Positions 17,292 to 26,142 of a stretch of DNA of 64,000 nt are shown here, in pieces. Every line of letters starts with the position of its first letter. Positions within the stretch are counted from its first letter, which is position 1. Location of the stretch: contig NZ_VSDO01000002.1 of NCBI RefSeq assembly GCF_008084145.1, positions 62,001 to 126,000 of the forward strand, in the 5' to 3' direction. The translations under genes and the position numbers were made by a program. The stretch is from Paenibacillus faecis. GTDB taxonomy: Bacteria > Bacillota > Bacilli > Paenibacillales > Paenibacillaceae. The notes below the pieces were generated by a model, which saw only the letters and a list, made by a program, of their open reading frames with translations, was not told the origin of the DNA and searched no databases.

Positions 17292-18843
17292 TTTTTTGTT
17301 GATCCCCGGAATTGTGATTGCCGTCATAATTATTCTTGGCCTGGCCTTCTGGGCTCGTTACAAAACGGTCAGTCCGGATGAGGCTATGATCGTGACCGGT
17401 TCCTTTTTGGGGAACAAGAATATTTCCGAGGATGAGTCCGGCAGGAAAATCAAAATCGTACGCGGCGGCGGGGCGTTCATCTGGCCGATTTTTCAAAAGG
17501 CCGAGTTTATGTCGCTCCTGTCCCACAAGCTCGATGTAATGACGCCCGAGGTCTATACGGAGCAAGGGGTTCCGGTGTCCGCGGACGGCGTCGCCATCAT
17601 TAAAGTCGGCAGTTCCGTGGAGGATGTCGCCACCGCGGCCGAACAGTTTATGGGTAAGCCGATTGAATCTTTGAAGGGCGAAGCCCAGGAAGTCCTCGAA
17701 GGACATCTTCGCTCCATTCTCGGCTCCATGACGGTGGAGGAAGTGTACCGGAACCGGGATAAATTCGCCCAGGAGGTTCAGGGCGTAGCGGCGAGAGATT
17801 TGAAGAAGATGGGCCTGCAAATCGTTTCGTTCACGATCAAGGATGTGCGGGATAAGCACGGATATCTGGAAGCGCTCGGGAAGCCGCGAATTGCCGCGGT
17901 TAAGCGAGATGCCGAGATCGCCGAGGCGGAAGCGATGCGGGATGCCCGCATTCAGAAGGCCCTGGCTGAGGAGTCGGGCCAGAAGGCGGAACTGCTGCGG
18001 GACACGAATATCGCAGAGGCTTCAAAGGAGAAAGAGCTGAAGGTGGCTTCGTTTAAAAAGGAACAGGACACCGCCAAGGCGGAAGCCGATCAGGCTTATC
18101 ACATTCAGGAAGCCCGGGCGAAGCAGACGATGGTCGAGGAGCAGATGAAGGTCGAATTGGTCCGGAAGGAGCGCGAAATCGATCTCCAGGACAAGGAAAT
18201 CGTCGTGCGTCAAAAGCAATATGACGCTGAAGTGAAGAAGAAGGCGGACGCCGACCGCTATGCCGTAGAGCAGGCCGCCGAAGCGGAAAAGGCGCGGAAG
18301 ATGCGGGAAGCGGACGCGCTCCAATACTCCATCGAGACGCAGGCCAAAGCTTCCGCGGAGCAAAAGCGCCTCGAGGGCTTGGCGATCGCCGATGCGGAGC
18401 GCGCGAAAGGGACGGCGGACGCCGAGATTATCCGGCTCCGCGGTCTGGCCGAGGCGGAAGCCAAGGAGAAGCTGGCGGAGGCGTTCCAAAAATTCGGCGA
18501 AGCGGCCATTTTGGACATCGTGGTCAAAATGCTGCCTGAGCTCGCCGGCAAAATCGCCGCACCGATTTCCACGATCGATAAACTTACGGTCGTCGATACC
18601 GGTAAGGGCGAAGGTGCCGCCCGGGTCAGCAACTATGTTACCGAGCTGATGGCGACCGCGCCGGAAATGCTGAAGAGCGTGTCCGGCATCGAGCTGGATC
18701 GGTTGATTCAAAGTTTGACCCAGGGCAAGGCGGTTCCGGCGGCTGCTAGCGCCGCCGCCAAAGCCCAAGCCCCGGCCGCGGCCCCGGCGGGCAAATCCTC
18801 CGTTCTGTTGGAGAGCGCGGCGGCATCGCAAGAGACCCCTTAA
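17275..18843 (+). CDS. floT: Flotillin
   Basis: A 522-residue flotillin. The N-terminal hairpin membrane segment (LIPGIVIAVIIILGLAFWAR) is followed by a prohibitin/SPFH domain (about 30-190), a long EA-rich coiled coil (about 200-390, with AEAEAMRDARIQKALAE) and a C-terminal tail rich in Ala and Pro. Flotillins scaffold membrane microdomains at the inner face of the membrane. It starts at TTG 17275 nine nt after AGGAG; the in-frame ATG at 17284 is the alternative. It overlaps yuaF by 17 nt and ends at a strong terminator. Confidence 0.93.
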   Translation: MENMPDFLLIPGIVIAVIIILGLAFWARYKTVSPDEAMIVTGSFLGNKNISEDESGRKIKIVRGGGAFIWPIFQKAEFMSLLSHKLDVMTPEVYTEQGVPVSADGVAIIKVGSSVEDVATAAEQFMGKPIESLKGEAQEVLEGHLRSILGSMTVEEVYRNRDKFAQEVQGVAARDLKKMGLQIVSFTIKDVRDKHGYLEALGKPRIAAVKRDAEIAEAEAMRDARIQKALAEESGQKAELLRDTNIAEASKEKELKVASFKKEQDTAKAEADQAYHIQEARAKQTMVEEQMKVELVRKEREIDLQDKEIVVRQKQYDAEVKKKADADRYAVEQAAEAEKARKMREADALQYSIETQAKASAEQKRLEGLAIADAERAKGTADAEIIRLRGLAEAEAKEKLAEAFQKFGEAAILDIVVKMLPELAGKIAAPISTIDKLTVVDTGKGEGAARVSNYVTELMATAPEMLKSVSGIELDRLIQSLTQGKAVPAAASAAAKAQAPAAAPAGKSSVLLESAAASQETP

Positions 18844-18902
18844 CCGGCAGAAAACGGTCTGGTAAGGAGGCTGTTTTGGTAAGGAGGACGATTTTAAACA
18901 AT

Positions 18903-18947
18903 GCGCGAGTTGCGAGCGAAGTGACGCTTGCAGCCCGCGCTTTTTTT
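18903..18947 (+). terminator. Terminator of yuaF-floT
   Basis: GCGCG and TGCGAGCG pair with CGCTTGCA and CGCGC across a short loop, followed by seven T. Confidence 0.85.
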
Positions 18948-19085
18948 GCTAACGAGTCAAATTCAGGCCAACGGAAGAAAAATCATGTTTCATACTTCAC
19001 CCGTTTTAAGTTACAATGTTACATGCTGACCCGGCGGATGGCCTCCGCCGCGTGGACGCATCCGGCACTCGCAGCCCTATAAAGT

Positions 19086-19115
19086 CTGGCACGGTGAAGA
19101 GCCGTCGATTATAAT
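19086..19115 (+). promoter_or_regulatory. Candidate glcT promoter
   Basis: CTGGCA (19086-19091), 18-bp spacer, TATAAT (19110-19115), 54 bp before the start codon. The -35 box is only 4 of 6. Confidence 0.4.
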
Positions 19116-19169
19116 AGGCGTAATAAGCATTCCGGAATACAAACGATGCAAGGAAAATGAGGTGCAATC

Positions 19170-20015
19170 GTGAGCAGCATACAAGTGGCCAAAGCGCTGA
19201 ACAATAACGTCATTATTGCCCATCATCCCGAACATGGCGAAGTGGTCGTGATCGGTAAAGGCATAGGGTTTAACCGGAAGACGGGGGACGCGATCCCTCT
19301 GGAAGCGGTAGAGAAGATGTTTATTTTGACCAGCCGGTACGAGCAGGAGCAATACAAACAGCTTGTTCCACACGTCGATGAGCAGTTGATCGAAATTATC
19401 GGCGAAATTGTTACGTATATTTCCAGGAAGACCCAAACGGAGCTGAACGAGCATATACATATTGCCCTTACGGATCACCTTGCTTTTGCTATCAAAAGAG
19501 CGGAGCAAGACCTGGCGTTCCACAACCCTTTTCTCTATGAAACAAAGGAAATCTATCCGGTGGAATACGAGCTGGCGGAATATGCGATTCGTTTGATTCA
19601 TCAGAATCTGGGGGTCGATTTGGGCGAGGACGAGATCGGTTTTGTAGCGCTTCATATCAATAGCGCGATGACCAACCGTCATATCAGCGAAGTACGCGGA
19701 CACACCCAGTTGATCGCCGACCTGGTGGATGTCGTGGAATCCGAGCTGAAGTTTACGATTTTGAGGAACACGCTGGATTATTCCCGGCTGCTGACGCATT
19801 TGCGTTTCGCCATCGAACGGATTCGCCGGGGAGAGCAGGTCGGTGAGGTCGAGAAACTCGACGGTCTGCTCAAACAGGAGTATCCGGTACTGTACGGGGT
19901 GGCCGAGAAACTGACCCTGATGATGGAACAAAGGCTGAATCAGCCGGTTTACCGGGCCGAAGTGAGCTATCTGACCATGCATTTGCACCGGGTGGCCCCT
20001 CCCCATATTAAATAA
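19170..20015 (+). CDS. glcT: PtsGHI transcription antiterminator GlcT
   Basis: A 281-residue BglG/SacY-family RNA-binding antiterminator. Residues 1-60 are the CAT RNA-binding domain, with ALNNNVIIAHHPEHGEVVVI and GKGIGFNRKTGD. Two PTS regulation domains follow (about 65-170 and 175-280), with histidine sites in HIHIALTDHLAFA, ALHINSA and YLTMHLHRV. In B. subtilis GlcT is phosphorylated by EII-Glc when glucose is absent and then cannot stabilise the RAT hairpin of ptsG. The GTG at 19170 follows GAGGTG. The target RAT and the ptsG operon follow immediately. Confidence 0.92.
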   Translation: MSSIQVAKALNNNVIIAHHPEHGEVVVIGKGIGFNRKTGDAIPLEAVEKMFILTSRYEQEQYKQLVPHVDEQLIEIIGEIVTYISRKTQTELNEHIHIALTDHLAFAIKRAEQDLAFHNPFLYETKEIYPVEYELAEYAIRLIHQNLGVDLGEDEIGFVALHINSAMTNRHISEVRGHTQLIADLVDVVESELKFTILRNTLDYSRLLTHLRFAIERIRRGEQVGEVEKLDGLLKQEYPVLYGVAEKLTLMMEQRLNQPVYRAEVSYLTMHLHRVAPPHIK

Positions 20016-20019
20016 TGGG

Positions 20020-20048
20020 TTGCATGACCGAATAGGGTCTGCTATAAT
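20020..20048 (+). promoter_or_regulatory. Sigma-A promoter of ptsGHI
   Basis: TTGCAT (20020-20025), 17-bp spacer, TATAAT (20043-20048). The -35 box begins 5 bp after the glcT stop codon. The predicted leader to ptsG is about 190 nt. Confidence 0.75.
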
Positions 20049-20081
20049 TCTTTGCGGTAAACAACAACATACTTCATGACA

Positions 20082-20111
20082 ACGTGTTACTGATTCGATC
20101 AGGCATGAGTT
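20082..20111 (+). promoter_or_regulatory. RAT, GlcT-binding RNA antiterminator
   Basis: The stretch starting ACGTGTTACTGATTCGATCA and continuing through GGCATGAGTT looks like the GlcT RAT of Bacillus ptsG leaders, with a small stem CTGAT/ATCAG. Its 3' end is the 5' arm of the terminator at 20103-20209, so the two folds exclude each other. Confidence 0.72.
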
Positions 20112-20209
20112 GATAAAAGTTTTTTTGATTGTATCGCCGGATTGCGGGGTATTATAACCGTGATTACGGTAATTGCGATTAATTAACTTTCATTGGCTCA
20201 TGCTTTTTT
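20103..20209 (+). terminator. Conditional terminator in the ptsG leader
   Basis: GCATGAGTTGATAAAAG (20103-20119) pairs with CTTTCATTGGCTCATGC (20187-20203), allowing G-U pairs and one mismatch, and is followed by TTTTTT. The 67-nt loop has its own small hairpin (ACCGT/ACGGT near 20157-20170). Formation would stop transcription before ptsG unless GlcT holds the RAT fold. Confidence 0.68.
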
Positions 20210-20247
20210 GTTGTCTGAACCTTTAAGAATGAGGTGGGAGGTTACTT

Positions 20248-22326
20248 ATGTTCAAGAAGTTTTTCGGCGTTTTACAGCGTGTCGGTAAGGCGCTTATGCT
20301 CCCTGTGGCCCTGCTTCCTGCCGCGGGACTGCTTCTTGGGATCGGCAACATGCTGGTAAGTCCGGAGTTTCTGGAACATGTTCCGGTCTTGGAAAATCCG
20401 ACGGTACACGCTATTGCCACGGTCATGATGAACGCGGGCCAAATCGTCTTTACCAATCTCGCGCTTCTGTTTGCGGTCGGGGTAGCGGTCGGCTTGGCCG
20501 GCGGAGAAGGCGTCGCGGGCTTGGCCGCCATCATTGGTTACCTCGTCATGAACGTGACGATGGGAACCGTGATCGGCGTTGTTCCGTCCATGATCGGAAC
20601 CAATCCGGCTTACGCGAATGTGCTGGGAATTCCGACGCTGGCCACGGGCGTGTTCGGCGGGATTATCGTCGGGGTTTTGGCCGCCAGCATGTACAACCGG
20701 TTCTTTAAAATCGAACTGCCTTCTTATTTAGGCTTTTTCGCCGGTAAGCGCTTTGTGCCGATCATGACCGCGGCGACATCCGTCCTGCTCGGGCTGCTGA
20801 TGGTGGTCATATGGCCGCCGATCCAATCGGGACTAAACTCGGCGTCCCATTTCATGCTTGAGCAAAACCGCACGCTGTCGGCGTTCATTTTCGGGATTGT
20901 GGAGCGTGCGCTCATTCCGTTCGGTCTGCACCATATCTTTTATTCGCCGTTCTGGTTCGAGTTTGGAGAATACGTGAACAAAGCGGGCCAACTCGTTCGC
21001 GGCGACCAACAAATCTTCATGGCGCAGCTCCGTGACGGCGTTGACTTTACGGCCGGTACGTTCATGACCGGTAAATTCCCGTTCATGATGTTTGGTCTGC
21101 CGGCGGCCGCACTGGCGATCTATCACGAAGCCAAGCCCGAGCACAAAAAGTATGTGGCCGGGATCATGGGCTCCGCAGCCCTGACTTCGTTCCTCACCGG
21201 GATTACCGAGCCGCTGGAATTCTCGTTCCTGTTTGTGGCTCCCGTCCTGTTCGCGGTACACTGCGTATTTGCGGGCCTGTCCTTCATGGTGATGCAAATC
21301 CTCGGCGTGAAAATCGGGATGACGTTCTCCGGCGGGTTGATCGACTATTTGATCTTTGGCGTCATTCCGGGTCGGACTCCTTGGTGGTATGTGATCATCG
21401 TCGGTCTGATTCTCGCCGTGATCTACTACTTCGGTTTCCGCTTTGTCATCCGGAAGTTTAACTTGAAGACGCCGGGACGGGAAGAAGCGGCGCCGGAAGG
21501 CGAAGGAGAAGCCGGAAAAGGTCCGGCGGTGAAGCAGGACGAGCTTCCGCATAACATTTTGGCGGCGCTCGGAGGCGGAAGCAACATCGCCCACCTGGAT
21601 GCCTGCATTACCCGCCTGCGGGTAGAGGTGAAGGATAAGGCCGATGTCGACAAGGATCGGCTGAAAAAATTGGGCGCTTCGGGCGTGCTCGAGGTCGGCA
21701 ACAACATTCAGGCGATATTCGGGACCCGATCCGATACCATTAAATCGCAGATTGCGGACATCATGAGCGGCCGGACGCCGGCGATTTCAACGAAGCCGGA
21801 TGTCGCCGCGGAGGCCGCGCCAAAAGCGGCCGAAGTCGAGCAGCAAGCCGCCAAGGACGGCGATGCGATCATCAATGAGGATATCGTGATGCCGGTAAAC
21901 GGGGAACTGCTGGATATAACCCAGGTGCCGGACCCCGTGTTCTCCGAAAAGATGACGGGCGACGGTTTCGCCGTGCTTCCGGCGGACGGCAACATCTGTT
22001 CACCGGTATACGGCAAAGTGTTTAACGTATTCCCAAGCAAGCACGCGATCGGCATCATGTCCGACGGCGGTAAAGAAGTGCTCGTTCACATTGGAGTCAA
22101 TACGGTGAAACTCAAAGGGCAGGGCTTCAAGGTGCTTGTCAATGAGGGCGATCTGGTCGCGGCCGGTCAGCCGATTATGGAGGTCGATCTCGCTTATGTG
22201 AAAGAGCATGCGCCTTCCATCATTTCGCCGATTATTTTCTCGAATCTTCCCGAAGGAGCCGCGGTTACTTTGAAGAAAAGCGGTGCCCTGAAAAAAGGCG
22301 AAGGCGATATTATCGACATCCGCTAA
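20248..22326 (+). CDS. ptsG: PTS glucose transporter EIICBA
   Basis: A 692-residue fused glucose permease in the order IIC-IIB-IIA. The IIC membrane domain (about 1-395) starts [20 protein letters not shown] and includes [15 protein letters not shown] (about 430-510) has the phosphorylated Cys453 in [16 protein letters not shown] (about 545-690) has the active His614 in [14 protein letters not shown]. It imports and phosphorylates glucose. The ATG follows AGGTGGGAGG. It is controlled by the GlcT switch and followed by ptsH and ptsI. The IIB-IIA linker is rich in Ala and Glu. Confidence 0.95.
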   Translation: MFKKFFGVLQRVGKALMLPVALLPAAGLLLGIGNMLVSPEFLEHVPVLENPTVHAIATVMMNAGQIVFTNLALLFAVGVAVGLAGGEGVAGLAAIIGYLVMNVTMGTVIGVVPSMIGTNPAYANVLGIPTLATGVFGGIIVGVLAASMYNRFFKIELPSYLGFFAGKRFVPIMTAATSVLLGLLMVVIWPPIQSGLNSASHFMLEQNRTLSAFIFGIVERALIPFGLHHIFYSPFWFEFGEYVNKAGQLVRGDQQIFMAQLRDGVDFTAGTFMTGKFPFMMFGLPAAALAIYHEAKPEHKKYVAGIMGSAALTSFLTGITEPLEFSFLFVAPVLFAVHCVFAGLSFMVMQILGVKIGMTFSGGLIDYLIFGVIPGRTPWWYVIIVGLILAVIYYFGFRFVIRKFNLKTPGREEAAPEGEGEAGKGPAVKQDELPHNILAALGGGSNIAHLDACITRLRVEVKDKADVDKDRLKKLGASGVLEVGNNIQAIFGTRSDTIKSQIADIMSGRTPAISTKPDVAAEAAPKAAEVEQQAAKDGDAIINEDIVMPVNGELLDITQVPDPVFSEKMTGDGFAVLPADGNICSPVYGKVFNVFPSKHAIGIMSDGGKEVLVHIGVNTVKLKGQGFKVLVNEGDLVAAGQPIMEVDLAYVKEHAPSIISPIIFSNLPEGAAVTLKKSGALKKGEGDIIDIR

Positions 22327-22416
22327 TTTGACAATTTGCCGAGGAAATTGGATTTTGGTACTACAGATCCCTTACAATAAGGGTGAATTCATAATAAGAA
22401 AGCGAGTGTATTCAAC

Positions 22417-22692
22417 ATGGAAAAAAGATTCAGAATTACTGACGAAGACGGTATCCACGCTCGTCCGGCAACGGCATTGGTCAACACGGCTAATAAATTC
22501 AAAGACGCGGAAGCTTTTGCTGAAGCTAACGGTAAAAAAGTGACGTTAAAATCGATCCTGGGCGTTCTTTCCCTCGGTTTGGAAAAAGGCGATAACATCA
22601 CTTTAATCGTGGAAGGCGACAGTGCCGCGGAAGCTCTTCAAGCGCTCACGGATGTGATGGTTAACGAAGGGTTAGGCGAAATTGATGCTTAA
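22417..22692 (+). CDS. ptsH: Phosphocarrier protein HPr
   Basis: A 91-residue HPr. The active histidine is in GIHARPAT (His14 counting Met1; His15 in the usual scheme) and the regulatory serine is Ser46 in [11 protein letters not shown]. The serine is phosphorylated by HPr kinase and then pairs with CcpA, so catabolite repression of Bacillus type is expected here. It lies 90 bp after ptsG, and its last 8 bases overlap the ptsI start. The gap after ptsG has a lone TTGACA (22328) and a TACAAT (22373) at poor spacing, so a separate ptsHI promoter is possible but unproven. Confidence 0.96.
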   Translation: MEKRFRITDEDGIHARPATALVNTANKFKDAEAFAEANGKKVTLKSILGVLSLGLEKGDNITLIVEGDSAAEALQALTDVMVNEGLGEIDA

Positions 22693-24397
22693 GATCGACG
22701 GCATCGCCGCATCCGCGGGAATCGCGATCGCTGCCGCTTTTAAGCTGGAGCATCCCGATTATACGGTGAAGCGCAAAAACGCTGAGGATCCGGCCGCAGA
22801 GCTTGCTCGTTTGGAGCAGGCTCTGGCCACTTCCCAGCAGGAGCTCGAAGCGATTAAAGAGCGCACGCTGCAGGAGCTTGGCGCCAAAAAGGCGGAAATT
22901 TTCGAATCCCATCTGTTAATTCTGAACGACCCGGAGCTGCTTACGCCGGTGCGCGATAAAATCGCCGAGGAGAAAGTTTCGGCGGAATACGCGCTGGACG
23001 AAACAGCCAAACAGTTCATCAGCATGTTTGAAAACATGAAGAGCGCGTATTTGCAAGAACGCGCCGCCGATATGCGCGACGTGACGAAACGCGTGCTCAC
23101 CCATCTGCTGGGATTGAAATACGTCAATCCCGCGGAGATCGGCGAAGAAGTGATCGTCATCGCCGAGGATTTGACCCCGTCGGATACGGCCCAACTGAAC
23201 CGGAAGTATGTAAAGGGCTTTACGACGAACATCGGGGGCAGAACCTCCCACTCGGCCATCATGGCCCGTTCTTTGGAAATTCCGGCCGTCGTCGGAACGA
23301 AGGACGTTTTGTCCCGGGTGGAAGCCGGGGATACCGTGATTGTCGACGGTTTGGGCGGGACGGTTATCGTCAACCCTGCGCCTGAAGTGCTGGAGGAGTA
23401 TAAGGTCAAGCGCGACCAATATCTCCGGCAAATCGAGGAGTGGAAGAAGCTTCGCGAGGTTCCGACCGTGTCCAAGGACGGCGTCCATGTGGAACTGGCC
23501 GCCAATATCGGGACACCGAACGATGTCGCCGGGGTACTGGAGAACGGTGGCGAAGGCGTCGGTCTGTACCGGACCGAGTTTTTGTACATGGGCCGAACCG
23601 AACTGCCGTCCGAGGACGTCCAGTTCAATGCCTACAAGACGGTGCTGGAGAAGATGGAAGGCAAACCGGTCGTCGTCCGCACCCTGGACATCGGCGGCGA
23701 TAAGGAGCTGCCTTATCTGGATCTTCCCAAGGAAATGAATCCGTTCCTGGGCTTCCGGGCGGTTCGTCTGTGCCTGGACCGCAAGGATATTTTCCGCACT
23801 CAGCTGCGGGCCCTGCTGCGCGCCAGCACTTACGGCAATTTGCGGATCATGTTCCCGATGATCGCCACGCTGGACGAATTCCGTCAGGCGAAGGCGCTGC
23901 TTCTGGAAGAAAAGCAAAAGCTGGTATCGGAAGGCGTTGCCGTATCCGACGAAATCCAATTGGGGATCATGGTGGAAATTCCATCGACGGCTGTTCTCGC
24001 CGACCAGTTTGCCAAAGAAGTGGATTTCTTCAGCATCGGAACCAACGACCTGATTCAGTACACGATGGCGGCCGACCGGATGAACGAACGGGTATCCTAT
24101 CTGTATCAGCCTTACAATCCGGCGATTCTCCGTCTGGTCAAAATGGTAATCGACGCGGCGCACAGAGAAGGACGCTGGGCCGGGATGTGCGGCGAAATGG
24201 CCGGGGATGCCACGGCGATCCCGCTGTTGCTCGGACTTGGGCTTGACGAATTCAGCATGAGCGCGACCTCGATTCTGCCTGCCCGTTCGCAAATTGCGAA
24301 GCTTTCCAAGGCGGAGATGAAATCTTTGGCCGAGCAGGCTCTGCAAATGCAAACCGCGGAGCAAGTCGTCGAACTGGTACGCGGTATCGGCGAATAA
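22685..24397 (+). CDS. ptsI: PTS enzyme I, phosphoenolpyruvate--protein phosphotransferase
   Basis: A 570-residue enzyme I that passes phosphate from PEP to HPr. The phosphohistidine is His189 in [17 protein letters not shown]. The PEP-binding barrel shows [40 protein letters not shown] and GMCGEMAGD with the catalytic cysteine. The ATG at 22685 lies inside the end of ptsH (8-nt overlap), giving tight coupling; an in-frame TTG three bases earlier is less likely. It is the last gene of ptsGHI, closed by the terminator at 24449. Confidence 0.96.
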   Translation: MLKIDGIAASAGIAIAAAFKLEHPDYTVKRKNAEDPAAELARLEQALATSQQELEAIKERTLQELGAKKAEIFESHLLILNDPELLTPVRDKIAEEKVSAEYALDETAKQFISMFENMKSAYLQERAADMRDVTKRVLTHLLGLKYVNPAEIGEEVIVIAEDLTPSDTAQLNRKYVKGFTTNIGGRTSHSAIMARSLEIPAVVGTKDVLSRVEAGDTVIVDGLGGTVIVNPAPEVLEEYKVKRDQYLRQIEEWKKLREVPTVSKDGVHVELAANIGTPNDVAGVLENGGEGVGLYRTEFLYMGRTELPSEDVQFNAYKTVLEKMEGKPVVVRTLDIGGDKELPYLDLPKEMNPFLGFRAVRLCLDRKDIFRTQLRALLRASTYGNLRIMFPMIATLDEFRQAKALLLEEKQKLVSEGVAVSDEIQLGIMVEIPSTAVLADQFAKEVDFFSIGTNDLIQYTMAADRMNERVSYLYQPYNPAILRLVKMVIDAAHREGRWAGMCGEMAGDATAIPLLLGLGLDEFSMSATSILPARSQIAKLSKAEMKSLAEQALQMQTAEQVVELVRGIGE

Positions 24398-24448
24398 TCA
24401 TCGATTTTATTTGCATCTTTTCCAACATTTTTGTGGGTTTCCTACTTA

Positions 24449-24477
24449 ACCGGCGCCTGAGGGTGCCGGTTTTTTTT
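24449..24477 (+). terminator. Terminator of ptsGHI
   Basis: ACCGGCGCC/GGTGCCGGT stem with a short loop followed by a run of eight T. Confidence 0.88.
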
Positions 24478-24594
24478 GCGCTTCGGTTTATTTTTTCGCT
24501 TATTTGGGATAAAGTGAGGGTAAAACTTACTGTGTAAGGCACGGGCTGGTTTGAACTTAAAACTTAAAAAGAGATAACAGGAGCTAATCTACTC

Positions 24595-26142
24595 ATGACG
24601 AACAACTTAGCGAGGACGGGGATTATCGACATCGGTTCCAACTCCATCCGTCTGGCGATTTACGAAGCTACGCCGGAAGGGGCTTACCGGCTGGTTAACG
24701 AGAACAAGGAATCCGCCCGGCTTAGCGGAAAAATCAACCGCGAAGGCATCTTGGAAGAGCATGCCATTCTCGGGATTGTTCCCGTCTTGTCCCAGTTTCG
24801 CGAAATCTGCGAGGTATACGGCTGCCGGACCGTACGCGTGGCCGCCACGGCGGCGATCCGGAACGCCGCCAACAGCGTGCGCATTGCGGAGCGCCTAAAA
24901 GCGGAAACCGGACTTGAGATTGAAATCTTAACCGGGGAACAAGAGGCGTACTTCGGATTTATCGGCGTGGCCGCCGGGATGGAGACGAAGGACGGATTCA
25001 TTATCGATATCGGCGGCGGAAGCACCGAAATTACTTTGTTTCGCGATCGCCAGTTGCAGCACAGCGTGTCGCTGCCCATCGGAGCGGTGAACGCGCAATT
25101 GAAATACGGAGGCCCGGACCCTTGGGGGCAAGCCGATACGGCCAGGCTGCAGCAGGAAATCGAGCGGCTGCTGTCCGAGCATAAGTGGCTTGCGGAACAC
25201 CCGGGACTTGAACTGATCGGCCTTGGCGGCACCATCCGGACGCTCGGCAAACTGGATCAGCGCAGGCGGAAGTACCCGGTCCGGCTGGCGCACCACTATC
25301 GGCTGGATGCCGAAAGCCTGGCGTATTACGCCGATCTGCTGCCTTACCTGCCGCTGGAGAAACGCAAGGCGCTCGACGGGCTGCCCAAATCCCGGGCCGA
25401 TATTATCGTACCCGGGATGATCCTGCTGCAGACCGTCTTCCGCCATACCGGCGCGGCTTGCTGCGTTGTGAGCGGGACCGGGCTGCGCGAGGGCCTGCTG
25501 ATGGATACGCTCGGCATCGGGGTGCCCGAGCCGGCGGAGGTGCTGGCCCGGCAGGCCTACGGCCTGCTCGCTTTCCATGCCGGGGCGCCGCTCGGCCATT
25601 TCCGGCAGGTCAGCCGGTTTGCCGAGCGGCTGAGCGCCGTCATGGAAGCGGGAGGACCCGCGCCGGAGAAGGCGGCGGAGACGCGCCGGCTGCTGTTCGC
25701 CTCTTCGATGCTCTACAAAATCGGCGGAGCGATCCGCTATCACCAGTACGACAAACATACGTCATACTGGCTGCTTCACGCGCCGCTGGGCGCCCTGAGC
25801 CATCGGGAAGCGGTGCTGTGCGCGGCGATCGTCGACTGCGCGGCGGGAGGCGGAAAGAAAGGAATCGATGGCGAACTGGAACGGCTTCTGGAGGAGGGCG
25901 ACCCGGAGCGGATTCGCGAACTCGGTTCGCTGCTCGAGATCGCGATCGCGCTGGATGCCAGCGAAACGCAGAGCGTGGAGATCAAGGAAGCCCGGCTGCA
26001 GGACGGAGCATTACTGCTCCGCTTAAAATGCCGCAGCCGGGCTTATCTGGAAACGAGCCGGCTCGAGGGCGCGGCCAAAAGCTTTAAGAAGGCCTGGAAG
26101 CTCAGGTTGGAGTGGGAGTTGATTCCTTCTTCCACTTGCTGA
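24595..26142 (+). CDS. ppx: Exopolyphosphatase, Ppx/GppA family
   Basis: A 515-residue Ppx/GppA phosphatase that shortens inorganic polyphosphate and may hydrolyse pppGpp. The sugar-kinase-fold signatures are IIDIGSNSIRLAIYE, VAATAAIRNA, IIDIGGGSTEIT and IGLGGTIRTLGKLD. The C-terminal half (about 320-515) is the helical HD-like domain of long Ppx proteins, with HHYRLD and HDVS-type helices less clear. The ATG at 24595 follows an ACAGGAGC ribosome site. Its 3' end overlaps the convergent ppk gene by 41 bp. Confidence 0.9.
   Translation: MTNNLARTGIIDIGSNSIRLAIYEATPEGAYRLVNENKESARLSGKINREGILEEHAILGIVPVLSQFREICEVYGCRTVRVAATAAIRNAANSVRIAERLKAETGLEIEILTGEQEAYFGFIGVAAGMETKDGFIIDIGGGSTEITLFRDRQLQHSVSLPIGAVNAQLKYGGPDPWGQADTARLQQEIERLLSEHKWLAEHPGLELIGLGGTIRTLGKLDQRRRKYPVRLAHHYRLDAESLAYYADLLPYLPLEKRKALDGLPKSRADIIVPGMILLQTVFRHTGAACCVVSGTGLREGLLMDTLGIGVPEPAEVLARQAYGLLAFHAGAPLGHFRQVSRFAERLSAVMEAGGPAPEKAAETRRLLFASSMLYKIGGAIRYHQYDKHTSYWLLHAPLGALSHREAVLCAAIVDCAAGGGKKGIDGELERLLEEGDPERIRELGSLLEIAIALDASETQSVEIKEARLQDGALLLRLKCRSRAYLETSRLEGAAKSFKKAWKLRLEWELIPSSTC

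Larger units (their letters stand above)
18844..19169. other. Intergenic region floT-glcT (326 bp)
   Basis: Holds two tandem TAAGGAGG-like stretches right after floT, the floT terminator at 18903-18947 and a candidate glcT promoter at 19086-19115. The open frame 18876-19082 runs through the terminator and is not believed. Confidence 0.6.

Noticed and set aside
18876..19082. 68-residue frame after floT with an AGGAGG-like site
   Set aside because: It reads straight through the floT terminator hairpin and T-run, and its sequence is not recognisable.
22328..22543. 71-residue frame starting before ptsH
   Set aside because: It overlaps ptsH in another frame; HPr identity is certain.
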